A stretch of 64,000 bases of DNA, taken from positions 146,881-210,880 of the forward strand of contig NZ_JBBHKR010000042.1 of the NCBI RefSeq assembly GCF_037389425.1, in the 5' to 3' direction. The translations under genes and the position numbers were made by a program. Each line of letters starts with the position of its first letter. Position 1 is the stretch's first letter. Of the stretch, positions 17,268 through 27,729 are shown one piece after another. Origin of the DNA: Stygiolobus sp037389425 (GTDB lineage: Archaea; Thermoproteota; Thermoprotei_A; Sulfolobales; Sulfolobaceae). A model generated the notes under the pieces. It worked only from the letters and a program-made list of their open reading frames with translations, made no database searches and was not told the DNA's origin.

Positions 17268-19070
17268 ATGACAAGGTTAATCATACTAGGAAATGGGAAA
17301 TTAACAGTATTATATGATCAGGGCTATATATTGAGAGAACTCTACTATCCTTTACCCATCGATAATCACCTGCATCAAGCTAAATTAGGTGTATGGAGTG
17401 ACGGAGACTTCAGTTGGTTAGATCAACTTAATCCTAAGATTGATTATGTAGAAAACTCCCTATCTTCATTTGCCGAGGCTGAATTCAACGGGAGTAAAAT
17501 AAAGTTGGTGGACGCTATAGATATGGCTTATGAGATTTTTGTAAGAGAGGTTAGTGTTACCTTATCAAAGTCTAGTGATTTGAGAATTTTCTTTCACCAT
17601 GATTTTCACATTAATGGGAATGACATAGGGGATACGGCACTCTATGATCCGTTTACATCCTCAATTATTCATTATAAAAGAGACAAGTGGTTTCTCTTTA
17701 AGTGTGATATACCGTTTTATCAGTATGCTACTGGATACAAGGAGACGAGTATATATTTGGGTACTTGGAAAGACGCCGAAGACGGTGAATTATCTGGAAA
17801 CCCTATAGCACAAGGTTCCGTTGACTCTGTTGTCAGCATCAGACTTTCTTCGTCTAAGATCTTTTATTGTTGGTTAGTTTGTGGTTCAAGTTATGAGGAT
17901 GTAGTGAGGAAAAACGATTACGTAGTTAGGAAAGGTCCAAGAGAGCTAATAAGGAGAACCCAGAACTATTGGAAAGCGTGGCTCAGTAAATTAATAGACT
18001 ACGATAATATAGTGAAAAGAAGTGCATTAATAATTGCCGCTCATTGGCAAAATAACGGAGCAATCCCTGCTGCCTTGGACACTGATATATTGAGATTTAA
18101 TAAAGACACTTATAATTACGTGTGGCATAGAGATGCTGCCTTCGCGGCTATAGCTCTTACACTCTTAGGATATCAAGATCAAGTTAGGAATTTACTTCTA
18201 TTTACGAAACCTCTTCTTTATAACGGTTTTTTGTTTCAGAAGTACACATGTGATGGTCATTGGGGATCCACATGGCATCCTTGGACTATGAGAAGTATCC
18301 CAATCCAAGAAGATGAGACAGGATTGTTAATATATGTTGTATGGATTCATTTTTCAAAGTTTAACGATATAGATTTTATAAAACCTTTATACGCACCACT
18401 TATAAAAAAGGCAGCCGACTTCCTAGTGGCTTATAGAGATGAAGAGTCTGGCCTTCCTTTACCCTCTTACGATCTATGGGAGGAGAGACTCGGTACTCAT
18501 TTCTTTACGTCTCTTGCAGTCTACACTGGGTTAATTGCTGCTAGTAAGTTTGCTGAGTTCTTTGGCGAAGAGAACTTAAAAGAAAAATATCTCTTTGCAG
18601 CCAACGAAATTAAAAGAGGATTAAACCGTTTCTACGTTAGTGATCACTTTGCAAGGACGATTTACGAGGACGGTAGTGTTGATAAGACGGTTGATGCAAG
18701 TACCCTTTTCGCTTCAATATTAGGCGTTTTTGACGCAAAAGACCCTCGTGTAATAAGTAATAGGAAAATTATAGAGGATAGACTATCTGTTAACGGAGGT
18801 ATAATAAGATATGAAAACGATAGTTATCTCAAGGTAACCGATAAACCCAACATCTGGTATATGGCGACCTTGTGGTTAGCCCAGCAATACGCTCTAGAAG
18901 GCGATAAGGAAAAAGCGACCAAATATCTCAACTGGGTTCTCGGTCACATTCCCTCTACAGGTGTACTGCCGGAACAGATAGCACCAAATAGTTCATATAC
19001 ATCTGTAGCACCGTTGGTTTGGAGCCATGCGGAGTTAATTCGGACAATCTACATGCTAAAACATCTATGA
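17268..19070 (+). CDS. Glycoside hydrolase family 15 enzyme (glucoamylase/trehalase type)
   Basis: 600 residues, the normal archaeal GH15 length: an N-terminal super-beta-sandwich domain (1-240) and a C-terminal (alpha/alpha)6 barrel. Seen in the barrel: YNYVWHRDAAFAAIALTLLG, WGSTWHPWTMRSIPIQEDET, SYDLWEERLGTHFFTSLAVY with a catalytic-type Glu, and GVLPEQIAPN with the second Glu. It releases glucose from alpha-glucans, or hydrolyses trehalose as some Sulfolobus GH15 members do; sequence alone does not decide. No signal peptide, so cytoplasmic. Confidence 0.9.
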   Translation: MTRLIILGNGKLTVLYDQGYILRELYYPLPIDNHLHQAKLGVWSDGDFSWLDQLNPKIDYVENSLSSFAEAEFNGSKIKLVDAIDMAYEIFVREVSVTLSKSSDLRIFFHHDFHINGNDIGDTALYDPFTSSIIHYKRDKWFLFKCDIPFYQYATGYKETSIYLGTWKDAEDGELSGNPIAQGSVDSVVSIRLSSSKIFYCWLVCGSSYEDVVRKNDYVVRKGPRELIRRTQNYWKAWLSKLIDYDNIVKRSALIIAAHWQNNGAIPAALDTDILRFNKDTYNYVWHRDAAFAAIALTLLGYQDQVRNLLLFTKPLLYNGFLFQKYTCDGHWGSTWHPWTMRSIPIQEDETGLLIYVVWIHFSKFNDIDFIKPLYAPLIKKAADFLVAYRDEESGLPLPSYDLWEERLGTHFFTSLAVYTGLIAASKFAEFFGEENLKEKYLFAANEIKRGLNRFYVSDHFARTIYEDGSVDKTVDASTLFASILGVFDAKDPRVISNRKIIEDRLSVNGGIIRYENDSYLKVTDKPNIWYMATLWLAQQYALEGDKEKATKYLNWVLGHIPSTGVLPEQIAPNSSYTSVAPLVWSHAELIRTIYMLKHL

Positions 19071-19142
19071 ATCGAAATTTATCTTCTTAACAATGAATTT
19101 TAGAACACTTATTTTTAATCAATTGAAGAAAAACAAAGTCAT

Positions 19143-21623
19143 ATGAGATTACAAATATTACCTTGGTTCATTCTTCTAATACTATTATCACCAATTGTTG
19201 TCGGCATACAAAATTATTTTATTTACTCCGATGCACCTTTCTTGACGCCTCAGTACGGTAGTGTAGTCGTAAAGCAAATATTGGTTAAATACTTTAACTA
19301 CTCTGAAGAAGACGACATATACGTCCTTGTCTCAGGAAACTATAACCAGGCGTTCAAGGAAGTAAATAATTCCCTTAAGTACTTGTCAGATGCAAAACTA
19401 ATAACACCGTATGACTACTTAAATCAATCCAACCAAACCTACTTTAAACTCATTTCGCCTATAATTAACTCCACATACGAAAAACTTTTGCCTCTTCATT
19501 CTTTATACGTAAACCTTACCAAAGAGAGAGCGTACATTTTGCAAAACTTTTCCATTTTTGAATATGAGCTTAACGTAACTTATGGTATTCCCATTCACAA
19601 GTTTTATCCAGTTGGAGCTGAAGCGGAAAAGTTCTATTACATATACTCACAGCTAAATGGTAGTGAGTTACAAAGGGCTAGGAACGCAAGCTTAGTCGTA
19701 TTCAAAGATCCGTTCGTTCTTCTATTCTCGTTCTCGAACTACTCCAATACGTCACTAGTCCGTTCTACCTTATTGAACTTCTCTAACTATTCATATCTCG
19801 TAAAGATTCTGACAAGGGAGAGTGTGCCAGAGAACGCTTTGGTTGATCCTTTTAGTTACGCTACCAACCAAGTCGAGAGTGAGATTAAGCCAATGCCCAT
19901 ATCTTTGTCTGATTTTCATCGAGACGGGAAGTGGTTATTCATTATACAAGTCCCGAATAATGAAAGTTTAACACAAATTGAGGAGTTTATGAGTAACATT
20001 AACGCGACGGTTACCGGTCACCTTCCGATCTATGCGGAATCTGCAATAGCCACTGAAAAGGATCTAAAAATAATCGACATAGTGACGGTGATACTCCTTT
20101 CAATACTCTTAGTGTTGTTAATCAGGGCTCTAGTACCTATTCTGATACTGATTCTAAGTGCCGTAATAGGTCTCGAAATAGCTTACGCTTTGCTATTCTT
20201 AGCTACTTTCTTCGGTTACCAAATATATTATATATCAGGGCTGGTAATTCCTCCTATAGTATTTGGAATTACAGTAGATTACTCGATACTGTTTCTATAT
20301 AGGTATTTTGAGGAAGTGAGAAAAGGTACGGAGAATCCAGTCTCAAAATCTTTCAGGACAGCTGGAAGAGCTCTATTATTTAGCGGTCTTAGCATAACTC
20401 TAGGGTTTTCGTCCTTCATTATATCATCGTCTCCTCTCCTGAAGAATATCGGCATAGCGTTAGTAGTGGCTTCTGTGTCCTCGCTTATACCCGCGTTGTT
20501 CTTTATCCGGAGTGTGCTATTGACAATTCCACAAAAGTACATTAAGTTCCCAAGAAAAGAGGTACCAAATCCATACGACATAAGGCAGAAATACCTTGAA
20601 ACTATGAGCAGAGCGGCGATCAAATGGAGGTATGTTATATTGGGAGTGATGGTAATACTTGGCTTTTTAGGTTATAGTGCGTTCATAACCCATACTACTA
20701 ACGTCGCCATAAACGAGATAGTACCGCCTAATAGTGAAGTTGTAGCAGGTGAGCAAGAGTTACTCCACTTTCTCAACTATAGTGTGGACTATATAGTGAT
20801 AAAGGGAAATCCCAACTCTTCTTACACTCAGATCTATAACCTATCTAAATTTATAATAGATAATAACGGATTAGTGTACGGTCCTGCTTCTATAGGGTCA
20901 ACATTAATAAAGAACCAGACCTACCTAACTAACCTTTACTTTTCTCACAACTATACGTTGATTGAGGCGTACATACCATATCCTGTTTTCAGTGACGGTG
21001 CAATTCACATCACGAAACAGATAATGGATATGGGTTATTTGGTTGGAGGCAGTAATGCGGAGAGGATTTACATCGTTGATAATACCGTCCAAGTCTACTA
21101 TACTTTCGTTTTACCTCTGACAATAATTCTAATAACAGTGTATTTAGGTATAGTATTAGGTTCTGTTATTGTTCCTTTAAGACTGTCTTTAACTCTTCTC
21201 TTAAGCTCCTTAGTCGGAATAGCGTTAATGTTCATCATATTTAACCAAGTTTACTGGTTATCACCTCTGATAGTCTTCGCTATAATGTATAGCTTAGGCA
21301 TTGATTACGACATGTTCATTATAATTAGAATACTAGAAGAGAAAGGAGAGGAAGAAGAAAGGATCGTTAAGGCTGTGAAGAACACTGGTCTGGTCGTTAC
21401 TGCAGCAGGACTAATTTTGGCAGGTGCGTTTATGTCTTTAGGATCAGCTGATATGAGATTCCTGCAAGAGATCGGAATATCAGTTGGGTTAACTATACTT
21501 TTCGATACATTCATCGTGAGACCGATAATGGTACCGGCCGTTATGGCAATACTAAAGAAATATAATTGGTGGCCCGGGCTGAGAACGGTCGAGAAGTATG
21601 TCATAGACGAAAAACAGAACTAG
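19143..21623 (+). CDS. MMPL/RND-family membrane exporter
   Basis: 826 residues with about 12 membrane helices in two similar halves and two large outward loops rich in N-glycosylation sequons. Signature segments are FGITVDYSILFLYRYFEEV in the first half and SLGIDYDMFIIIRILEEKGE in the second, the MMPL/HAE3 Asp-Tyr pair used for proton relay. It probably exports a lipid or hydrophobic compound. It stands alone with its own promoter; a likely C/D box sRNA lies just after it. Confidence 0.9.
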   Translation: MRLQILPWFILLILLSPIVVGIQNYFIYSDAPFLTPQYGSVVVKQILVKYFNYSEEDDIYVLVSGNYNQAFKEVNNSLKYLSDAKLITPYDYLNQSNQTYFKLISPIINSTYEKLLPLHSLYVNLTKERAYILQNFSIFEYELNVTYGIPIHKFYPVGAEAEKFYYIYSQLNGSELQRARNASLVVFKDPFVLLFSFSNYSNTSLVRSTLLNFSNYSYLVKILTRESVPENALVDPFSYATNQVESEIKPMPISLSDFHRDGKWLFIIQVPNNESLTQIEEFMSNINATVTGHLPIYAESAIATEKDLKIIDIVTVILLSILLVLLIRALVPILILILSAVIGLEIAYALLFLATFFGYQIYYISGLVIPPIVFGITVDYSILFLYRYFEEVRKGTENPVSKSFRTAGRALLFSGLSITLGFSSFIISSSPLLKNIGIALVVASVSSLIPALFFIRSVLLTIPQKYIKFPRKEVPNPYDIRQKYLETMSRAAIKWRYVILGVMVILGFLGYSAFITHTTNVAINEIVPPNSEVVAGEQELLHFLNYSVDYIVIKGNPNSSYTQIYNLSKFIIDNNGLVYGPASIGSTLIKNQTYLTNLYFSHNYTLIEAYIPYPVFSDGAIHITKQIMDMGYLVGGSNAERIYIVDNTVQVYYTFVLPLTIILITVYLGIVLGSVIVPLRLSLTLLLSSLVGIALMFIIFNQVYWLSPLIVFAIMYSLGIDYDMFIIIRILEEKGEEEERIVKAVKNTGLVVTAAGLILAGAFMSLGSADMRFLQEIGISVGLTILFDTFIVRPIMVPAVMAILKKYNWWPGLRTVEKYVIDEKQN

Positions 21624-21686
21624 CAGGAGATCAGCCTTATCTTGGTTTAAGAAAATTAATTTTCTCTTTTTCCAATTTATGTAAAG

Positions 21687-21733
21687 AGGATGAACCTTAC
21701 AAGGGCTGAGAAGTGATGAAAAGATCCTGCTGA
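21687..21733 (+). ncRNA. Candidate C/D box sRNA (2'-O-methylation guide)
   Basis: The order is C-like AGGATGA (21687-21693, one mismatch to RUGAUGA), 12-base guide (21694-21705), D' CTGA (21706-21709), 3-base spacer, perfect C' GTGATGA (21713-21719), 10-base guide (21720-21729), D CTGA (21730-21733). Box spacing matches archaeal C/D sRNAs, which assemble with L7Ae, Nop5 and fibrillarin. It sits in the 173-base gap between the MMPL and CARDB-like genes. The terminal stem is weak. By the N+5 rule the guides would target CCCUUGUAAGGU (fifth base U) and CAGGAUCUUU (fifth base A); no target is identified. Confidence 0.6.
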
Positions 21734-21796
21734 GCTCCTCGAGTGTCGAATCTACTTGTGTTAACTTTAAATATTTTAGATATATCTATTTCTTTC

Positions 21797-23764
21797 ATGA
21801 ATGACATGGTCACCAAACTTTTGTCAGTTATCTTTGTCATTTCAATCTTAGCGACTACCTTTTCAATAATTCCTAGTCAAGCAACAATACCTAGACTGTC
21901 CTTCATCACGGTTCCTCACTTAACACAATTGATAGCCCCTGGGATGACAGAAGTCCCTATAACATTATCTATAACTAACCTAGGTTCTACAGTTTATAAT
22001 TTAAACATAACCCCCTTAACTAAATACCCCTTTGAGACGTTCTCTTACTATGAAGGTACCCAGAATATAAGTATACCAATATTTCAGCAAGGTGATACGA
22101 TCAACGTTACCTTTATATATAACGTATATCCCAACGTGACTGACGGAGTGTATAAGTTATACTACGAAGTTTCTGGAACATTACCTAATGGGACTAGTTT
22201 TACTAAGGAGCTTTCTGTAGATATTCCGATTTTAGGATACGTCTCAATTTCAACAAGTTCTGTATGGGGTACAATATCATCTCCCCTACTAGTAGCTCCG
22301 GGAGAGAATAACGTACCGTTGAGTATAATCTTGATAAATTCAGGTAACGTAATAGCTAGTAATGTTAGTTTAATTCTGAAGAATCAATTTCCTATTAAGT
22401 TCTCACAAAACGTAGTAAAGGTAGGGTATTTGCCAATAGGGCAACCCGTCACAGTGACGGTATATTCAAGCATTTACCCTAACGCGAGTGAAGGGACATA
22501 CAGTATTCCCGTCGAAGTAAAATATTTTAACGGTGTGACAACTATAGACAACTTAACAGTAGTTGTGAACGGTTATCTCAATTTCTCCGTTACAACTATA
22601 TGGGGATCTCCTCAGTCTCCTATTATAGTGTCGGCTGGCGAGTCCCAAGTACCTTTAACTTTCCTAGTGAAAAATTTAGGTGATGTTAATGCGTTAAACG
22701 TATCCTTGACGATAAGGAGTGGATATCCCTTAATATCATCTCAGAATTCGGTTTACATAGGAGTAGTTCCAGCAGGCGAGGAAAACTACGGAACAATAAC
22801 AGTTAGTGTATACCCTAATGTCTCATCTGGAGTTTATTATATTCCGGTTACCATCAAATTCTTCTCGAACGCGAGTGTCAAGGAGCTAGTTCCCGTTGAA
22901 ATATACCCGACAAATATAACAGTAAATACTGTAACGATTCCACCTCAAGTCTTCCCAGGCTATTATGACGTAAGAGTTGTACTTCTAGTCCTGAATTACG
23001 GAGAAGGAATTGCAGAGAACGTAAGTGTTTTCCTCAGTAGCGGTCTTCCGGTAGTATCTCCCGATGAAGTAGATTTAGGAGCTATACCTTCGGGTAAGAT
23101 AATAAACACTACGTTCTTAATTAACGTTCCTAACTCAACATCCCCCGGCTATTACTACCTCAACTTCACAGTAAAGTATGATGGTGGTAAAATAACCAAG
23201 TCTTACAAACTTCAAGTGTATCCTAAAGCTGACCTCGAGATAGTTAATGTTTACTATCCTACTATAAACTCAGGGTCTACTAAAGTTCCAATTACTTTAA
23301 CGATTAAGAACGTAGGAAATGTAACAGCTCAAAATGTGAAGGCAATATTAGGAAGTAGTGATGTAATATATCCTCACGTAAGCTCATCAAATCCTCTGAT
23401 GGGATTGACTGCTTCTGAGGCTTACCTGGGAGATTTAAAACCAGGTCAGGAGGTTAATGTTACATATGTCGTGGATGTTAGTAGTGGTGCTCAAGTAGGA
23501 AACTATGAAGTTACTTTAACATTATTGTGGAACCAATCTGGTTCGCTGTTTCCTTTCATTCAAAACGATAGATTTACTATTCAAGTTAGTCCTACAGCTT
23601 TTGATAATTTAGTAAATGAGGGCGTGACCTTTCAAGTTGGGACTTCAAAATATAGTGTGGGTTGGCTATATATTATTATAGGAATTATAGTGATTATTTT
23701 AGTGATAGTAATAGCAATAAGGCTATCTATGAGGAGAAAACCTAATGCTGGAGGAGGAACTTGA
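21797..23764 (+). CDS. Secreted CARDB/NEW3-like surface protein with C-terminal anchor
   Basis: 655 residues from ATG 21797, which follows a TATA-like TTTAAATATTTT and opens a good signal peptide (LLSVIFVISILATTFS); an in-frame GTG at 21743 would add 18 unlikely residues. The body is five or six repeats of about 100-120 residues with phrases such as APGENNVPLSIILINSGNV, NVSLTIRSGYPL and VKYFNG, the CARDB/NEW3 beta-sandwich type of S-layer-associated proteins. A single helix (GWLYIIIGIIVIILVIVIAI) and a basic tail anchor it. Many Asn-X-Ser/Thr sites suggest glycosylation. Ligand unknown. Confidence 0.82.
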   Translation: MNDMVTKLLSVIFVISILATTFSIIPSQATIPRLSFITVPHLTQLIAPGMTEVPITLSITNLGSTVYNLNITPLTKYPFETFSYYEGTQNISIPIFQQGDTINVTFIYNVYPNVTDGVYKLYYEVSGTLPNGTSFTKELSVDIPILGYVSISTSSVWGTISSPLLVAPGENNVPLSIILINSGNVIASNVSLILKNQFPIKFSQNVVKVGYLPIGQPVTVTVYSSIYPNASEGTYSIPVEVKYFNGVTTIDNLTVVVNGYLNFSVTTIWGSPQSPIIVSAGESQVPLTFLVKNLGDVNALNVSLTIRSGYPLISSQNSVYIGVVPAGEENYGTITVSVYPNVSSGVYYIPVTIKFFSNASVKELVPVEIYPTNITVNTVTIPPQVFPGYYDVRVVLLVLNYGEGIAENVSVFLSSGLPVVSPDEVDLGAIPSGKIINTTFLINVPNSTSPGYYYLNFTVKYDGGKITKSYKLQVYPKADLEIVNVYYPTINSGSTKVPITLTIKNVGNVTAQNVKAILGSSDVIYPHVSSSNPLMGLTASEAYLGDLKPGQEVNVTYVVDVSSGAQVGNYEVTLTLLWNQSGSLFPFIQNDRFTIQVSPTAFDNLVNEGVTFQVGTSKYSVGWLYIIIGIIVIILVIVIAIRLSMRRKPNAGGGT

Positions 23765-25928
23765 AAGAGGAAAGAGAGATTATTACAGGTTATTTGTATT
23801 GATTAACTCACCAAGGTGGAGGTATTTTTTACTTAATTTCCTGTCGGAGTTTATAAAAAGAAGGGACAAAGGTTCGCTCAGTATAGGTTATGCTTTTCAC
23901 CCATGGGTAGAAGGTGCCAAGGACAGGATTCAAGATCTGAAATCGTCTCTTAACATCAATTCAGTAATAGATATAGATTATTCTAGATATACCAAGTATC
24001 TTGGGGCGACTTTTGATATAATGATATTAGACGCAGTGGATGACTTTAGACCTAATTACATCTCTGCTCTATCAGACTCGGTCAGAGGAGGAGGAGTAAT
24101 AGTTTTATACAGTGACAATATAGAAAATAATAAGGTATTTAAGAACTCGTTAATTAAGGACGGCAAAGTGGATAACTTCTTTGAAGAGAGATTCCTGCGG
24201 TTAGCTAAAAATCATGAAGGGGTATTGGTTATCGACGAGAAAGGGGAGAGTTTTAAGCCTTTAACCCAAAAGGTTCAGAGACCGGTTAGGAGCATTCCCG
24301 AAGTCCCTCACGTAGATAGGAGGCTTCATGAACTGTGTCAGAGTAAAGACCAAAATAAAGCCCTAGAGGAAATGAGATTTATTATGGAGGGAGAGGACAA
24401 AAGGATACTAGCCATAACGGCTCCGAGAGGGAGGGGTAAGAGTTCTGTAACTGGTCTTTTCTTATCTTTCCTAGTTAGTGAGCGCAAGTTCGATAACATA
24501 ATTGTTACTTCTCCTACCTATCTCTCTGCCCAGGAGATTTTTTCCTTTCTAACTAAAGGGTTAGACACTCTAGGATTAAGATATAAGTTAACGAGATCAA
24601 AAGATGGGAAAATCCTCAGCGTGGCTTCAAAGGAGGTTATAGTAAAATGGCTCGCTCCCGATCTCGCGAAGGACTATGAGGGAGACTTGATAATTGTAGA
24701 TGAAGCCGCAGCACTAGGACTTGATACGGTAAATTATATAACTAGCCGGTGGAAAAAGGTGGTTCTAGTATCTACAATTCATGGATACGAGGGAAGTGGT
24801 AAAGCCTTCCTCAAATACCTCAATTTCTTGCGGGAGAAAGTGAAGTTTAAGCATATTACCCTTACCTCTCCTATACGCTATGCACAAGGTGACCCAGTCG
24901 AGAGGTTTTTATACGACGTTATGCTCTTAGACGCAGAGCCGAAACCTAGAAAAGTTAATGAGGTGAAAGTCACGGAGTTAGATAAACAGTCTCTATTTAA
25001 GAATGAAGGGTTATTGAGGCACTATTATGGAATCCTAGTGTCTGCACATTACAGAAACTCCCCTGACGACCTGATGATACTAGGAGATCTTCATTATGAA
25101 AGAATATTTGCTATGGGAGAAATAGGAATAGCCCAAGTAGTAGAAGAAGGTAGACTATCTAAAAGTGAAATCAATACGATACTTAACGGCGGACAGAGCT
25201 CAGGTAACTTAATTCCCCAGAGGCTAATCAAGTACGAGAGAGTATACGAGTTCGGATTTACAAAAGGTTGGAGGGTTATAAGAATTGCCATTCACCCCGA
25301 TTACCAAGGAAAAGGGTACGGTTCAGCCTTACTTAGCGAAATTGTAAGGATAGCGAGAGAAGAAGGACTTGACTGGGTAGGTTCTTCGTTTACCTCTGAT
25401 GTCAAAGTACTAAGCTTTTGGATTAAGAACGGTTTTATACCAATATATCTCTCCACTCGAAAAAACGAGGGATTAAACGGGTACTCAATCATTGTAATTA
25501 AGCCTTTGACAGATACCGCAAAAAGGCTTTCGTTACATGCGTCTGAACTCTTGAGAGAGAAGGTCTTGAGGACGGCTCATCAAGTATACTTTAATGTTAA
25601 TCCCTTAATTTTAGCTAATATATTACGGGTCTTACCTAAAAGGTCTGAAAAAGTCGAAATCCCTGTGGAATATAAATCTAAATTAGAAGCTTATTTAAGC
25701 GGTTACCTTCCTTATAACGCTGTTGCAGATGCAGCACACTACGTAGTTTCAAAGTATTTTTCTACTGCTGAAGATGCATTTCTTAATAAAACTGAAGAAG
25801 CTGTTTTAATAGCACGGACTATTCAAGGTAAGAGTTGGTATCACACGTCATTATATCTAGATATAAAACCCAGAATAGCAGAAGAAATCATGAGAGGTGC
25901 TATACTAAAGATCCTCGAAAGGATATGA
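23745..25928 (+). CDS. tmcA: tRNA(Met) cytidine acetyltransferase TmcA
   Basis: 727 residues. It makes N4-acetylcytidine in RNA with ATP and acetyl-CoA; archaeal members modify tRNA and often rRNA. Domains in order: N-terminal DUF1726-like (1-180), RecD-like helicase with Walker A APRGRGKSS (about 226-234) and Walker B LIIVDEAAALGL, GNAT acetyltransferase with IHPDYQGKGYGSALLSEI (about 510-527), and a C-terminal tRNA-binding part. It starts 20 bases inside the CARDB-like gene, an unexpected pairing of a surface protein with an RNA enzyme. Confidence 0.95.
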   Translation: MLEEELERGKRDYYRLFVLINSPRWRYFLLNFLSEFIKRRDKGSLSIGYAFHPWVEGAKDRIQDLKSSLNINSVIDIDYSRYTKYLGATFDIMILDAVDDFRPNYISALSDSVRGGGVIVLYSDNIENNKVFKNSLIKDGKVDNFFEERFLRLAKNHEGVLVIDEKGESFKPLTQKVQRPVRSIPEVPHVDRRLHELCQSKDQNKALEEMRFIMEGEDKRILAITAPRGRGKSSVTGLFLSFLVSERKFDNIIVTSPTYLSAQEIFSFLTKGLDTLGLRYKLTRSKDGKILSVASKEVIVKWLAPDLAKDYEGDLIIVDEAAALGLDTVNYITSRWKKVVLVSTIHGYEGSGKAFLKYLNFLREKVKFKHITLTSPIRYAQGDPVERFLYDVMLLDAEPKPRKVNEVKVTELDKQSLFKNEGLLRHYYGILVSAHYRNSPDDLMILGDLHYERIFAMGEIGIAQVVEEGRLSKSEINTILNGGQSSGNLIPQRLIKYERVYEFGFTKGWRVIRIAIHPDYQGKGYGSALLSEIVRIAREEGLDWVGSSFTSDVKVLSFWIKNGFIPIYLSTRKNEGLNGYSIIVIKPLTDTAKRLSLHASELLREKVLRTAHQVYFNVNPLILANILRVLPKRSEKVEIPVEYKSKLEAYLSGYLPYNAVADAAHYVVSKYFSTAEDAFLNKTEEAVLIARTIQGKSWYHTSLYLDIKPRIAEEIMRGAILKILERI

Positions 25929-25976
25929 GTTTATGTTATGAAAGCTTTTATTTATGGTTTGTCTTATTGTAATCTT

Positions 25977-26945
25977 ATGAGGCTTATATCTAAGCTTATA
26001 CTAATATACTTGATAATCGAGTTAGCAATATTCTTAGTTATAAGCTCGATACCGTCGCACAACCCTTCTGTTCTTCAGGAATATAATGGTTTAGAGAACT
26101 CAGTTCAAAACACGAATTACTTCGGTAAGGTGTTAATGATTTTTCCTCATAACCTAGCTATAGCTACTGCCGATTTCATACCTATCATAGGAATATTAGT
26201 TTTCGGTATTACAATAGCGGATACTGCATATGTAATTAGTGTAGTGTCTACTCACTACGGAATACCGGGTATAGTGGCAGCAATTTCTTTGTTACTTCTA
26301 CCTCACTCAGCGGTTGAACTCCCTTCATATGCCATAGCAGTCGGTGCTGGAACTTATACAGTAATCAATTGGAGGGACTGGAAAAGATCTTTGCTTACAT
26401 ACATAGTCATCCCAGTTGAACTCTTCTTTGCTGCTCTAATAGAATCTTCTTTGTTTTATGTTCCTAATCCACTTATAATGTGGGTGGCTGCAGTTCCCGT
26501 ATTAATAGGCATCTATTTCTTATACGAGAAGATCCAAAAGTACGCTGATAAAGTTAGCATTGCTACTCAAGTAGGTTATTTAGGATTTGGAAATACCCAG
26601 CACTATTATACCAATCAATTTTTCTCTTTGTATAAAGATGCGTGGAACAAGGGAAACATGTATGAAACCCAAGGGCAACTACAAGCTGCAATAGATAATT
26701 ACTGGTCAGCGATACTTTACTTACTTGACGCTATGGCAGTTAAACTGAACTTACCATATACTACTAAGGAGGATTTATACAGAATTGTGCAAATAATCTC
26801 AAATTACTATCCTAATGTTATGATGTTGTTTAACAAGGTGCAAACAGATTTTCAAGTAATTAGAGATCCGCTACTGATAAGCGATTTGAAATATCTGGCT
26901 ACACTTCTAGAGAATTCGTATTTTAATCCAACAATTCGACCATGA
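25977..26945 (+). CDS. SpoIIM/DUF95-type membrane protein
   Basis: 322 residues from ATG 25977, chosen because a TATA-like CTTTTATTTA lies 25-33 bases upstream and the protein then begins with its first membrane helix; ATG 25938 would add 13 residues. It has about five helices with the DUF95 region LLLPHSAVELPSYAIAVGAG, then a soluble C-terminal helical domain of about 110 residues (KGNMYETQGQLQAAIDNYWS, TPR-like). Archaeal SpoIIM-like proteins have no settled role. Its 3' end overlaps the convergent nuclease gene by 23 bases. Confidence 0.75.
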   Translation: MRLISKLILIYLIIELAIFLVISSIPSHNPSVLQEYNGLENSVQNTNYFGKVLMIFPHNLAIATADFIPIIGILVFGITIADTAYVISVVSTHYGIPGIVAAISLLLLPHSAVELPSYAIAVGAGTYTVINWRDWKRSLLTYIVIPVELFFAALIESSLFYVPNPLIMWVAAVPVLIGIYFLYEKIQKYADKVSIATQVGYLGFGNTQHYYTNQFFSLYKDAWNKGNMYETQGQLQAAIDNYWSAILYLLDAMAVKLNLPYTTKEDLYRIVQIISNYYPNVMMLFNKVQTDFQVIRDPLLISDLKYLATLLENSYFNPTIRP

Positions 26946-27645
26946 TGGGTAAGTGGTCTGAGCCCTCGATTTTTAAGACTTGAAAATCTACAATCTTTGG
27001 AGCTAGTTCCTCAGATACAAGGCAGTAGTCTATTCTCATAGCCTTCCATTTAAACTTGTAACTTCTCCAAGTATATTCCATCCTTGATGTCTTTTCCGCA
27101 CAGTCCACGAAACCCTTTTTAATAAAGTTGTTCAACCATTCTCTTTCCTGAGGTGTTAAGCCAGGCTCAGTTTCGTCCCAAAAGCTAGAGTCCTTCTTAC
27201 TTCTAACTGCATTGAAATCTCCACAAATGATCACTGACTTGTTTTCCCTAAGCCTCAGTGCGTAGTTCTCAATAGCGTTATTGAACTTAATCTTAAAATC
27301 TAGTCTAACAAGCCCGTCTCCTGCTCTCGGAAAATAAGCGTTTATTATGTAAAATTTTTGGAACTCTAGCATAAGAACCCTCCCCTCCGAATCAAATTCC
27401 TCTATTCCTAAACCTTTTATCACGGATAGTGGTTTTGGCTTACTTATGCTCATAACTCCGCTATATCCCTTCTTCTTTGAAGGAAAGGCTAAAATGTTTA
27501 ATCCAGATATAAGAAGGTCTAGAGGTACGTCGTTAGAGCGTATTTCTTGAAGGAGAATCACGTCATAGTCTTTTACAATTTTTTCGAGGGCTCCCTTTCT
27601 AGTTATTGCCTTCAGGCCATTAACGTTCCACGATACGATCTTCAA
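26923..27645 (-). CDS. xthA: Exodeoxyribonuclease III / AP endonuclease
   Basis: 240 residues, typical ExoIII length. It cuts DNA at abasic sites in base excision repair. Motifs: SWNVNGLKAI, ILLQEIRSNDVP with the metal-binding Glu, INAYFPRAG, ICGDFNAVRS, RIDYCLVSEEL and GSDHLPIMVEL with the catalytic Asp-His. All catalytic residues are present. It is divergent from the kinase gene. Confidence 0.94.
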   Translation of the reverse strand: MKIVSWNVNGLKAITRKGALEKIVKDYDVILLQEIRSNDVPLDLLISGLNILAFPSKKKGYSGVMSISKPKPLSVIKGLGIEEFDSEGRVLMLEFQKFYIINAYFPRAGDGLVRLDFKIKFNNAIENYALRLRENKSVIICGDFNAVRSKKDSSFWDETEPGLTPQEREWLNNFIKKGFVDCAEKTSRMEYTWRSYKFKWKAMRIDYCLVSEELAPKIVDFQVLKIEGSDHLPIMVELLD

Positions 27646-27729
27646 CTTGTTAAAACTAAACTTATAATGTATAAAAGTTCTACTTCACTGGAATAAGGTA
27701 TTTTATCGTTTAGTTCGATAAGATTTAAT

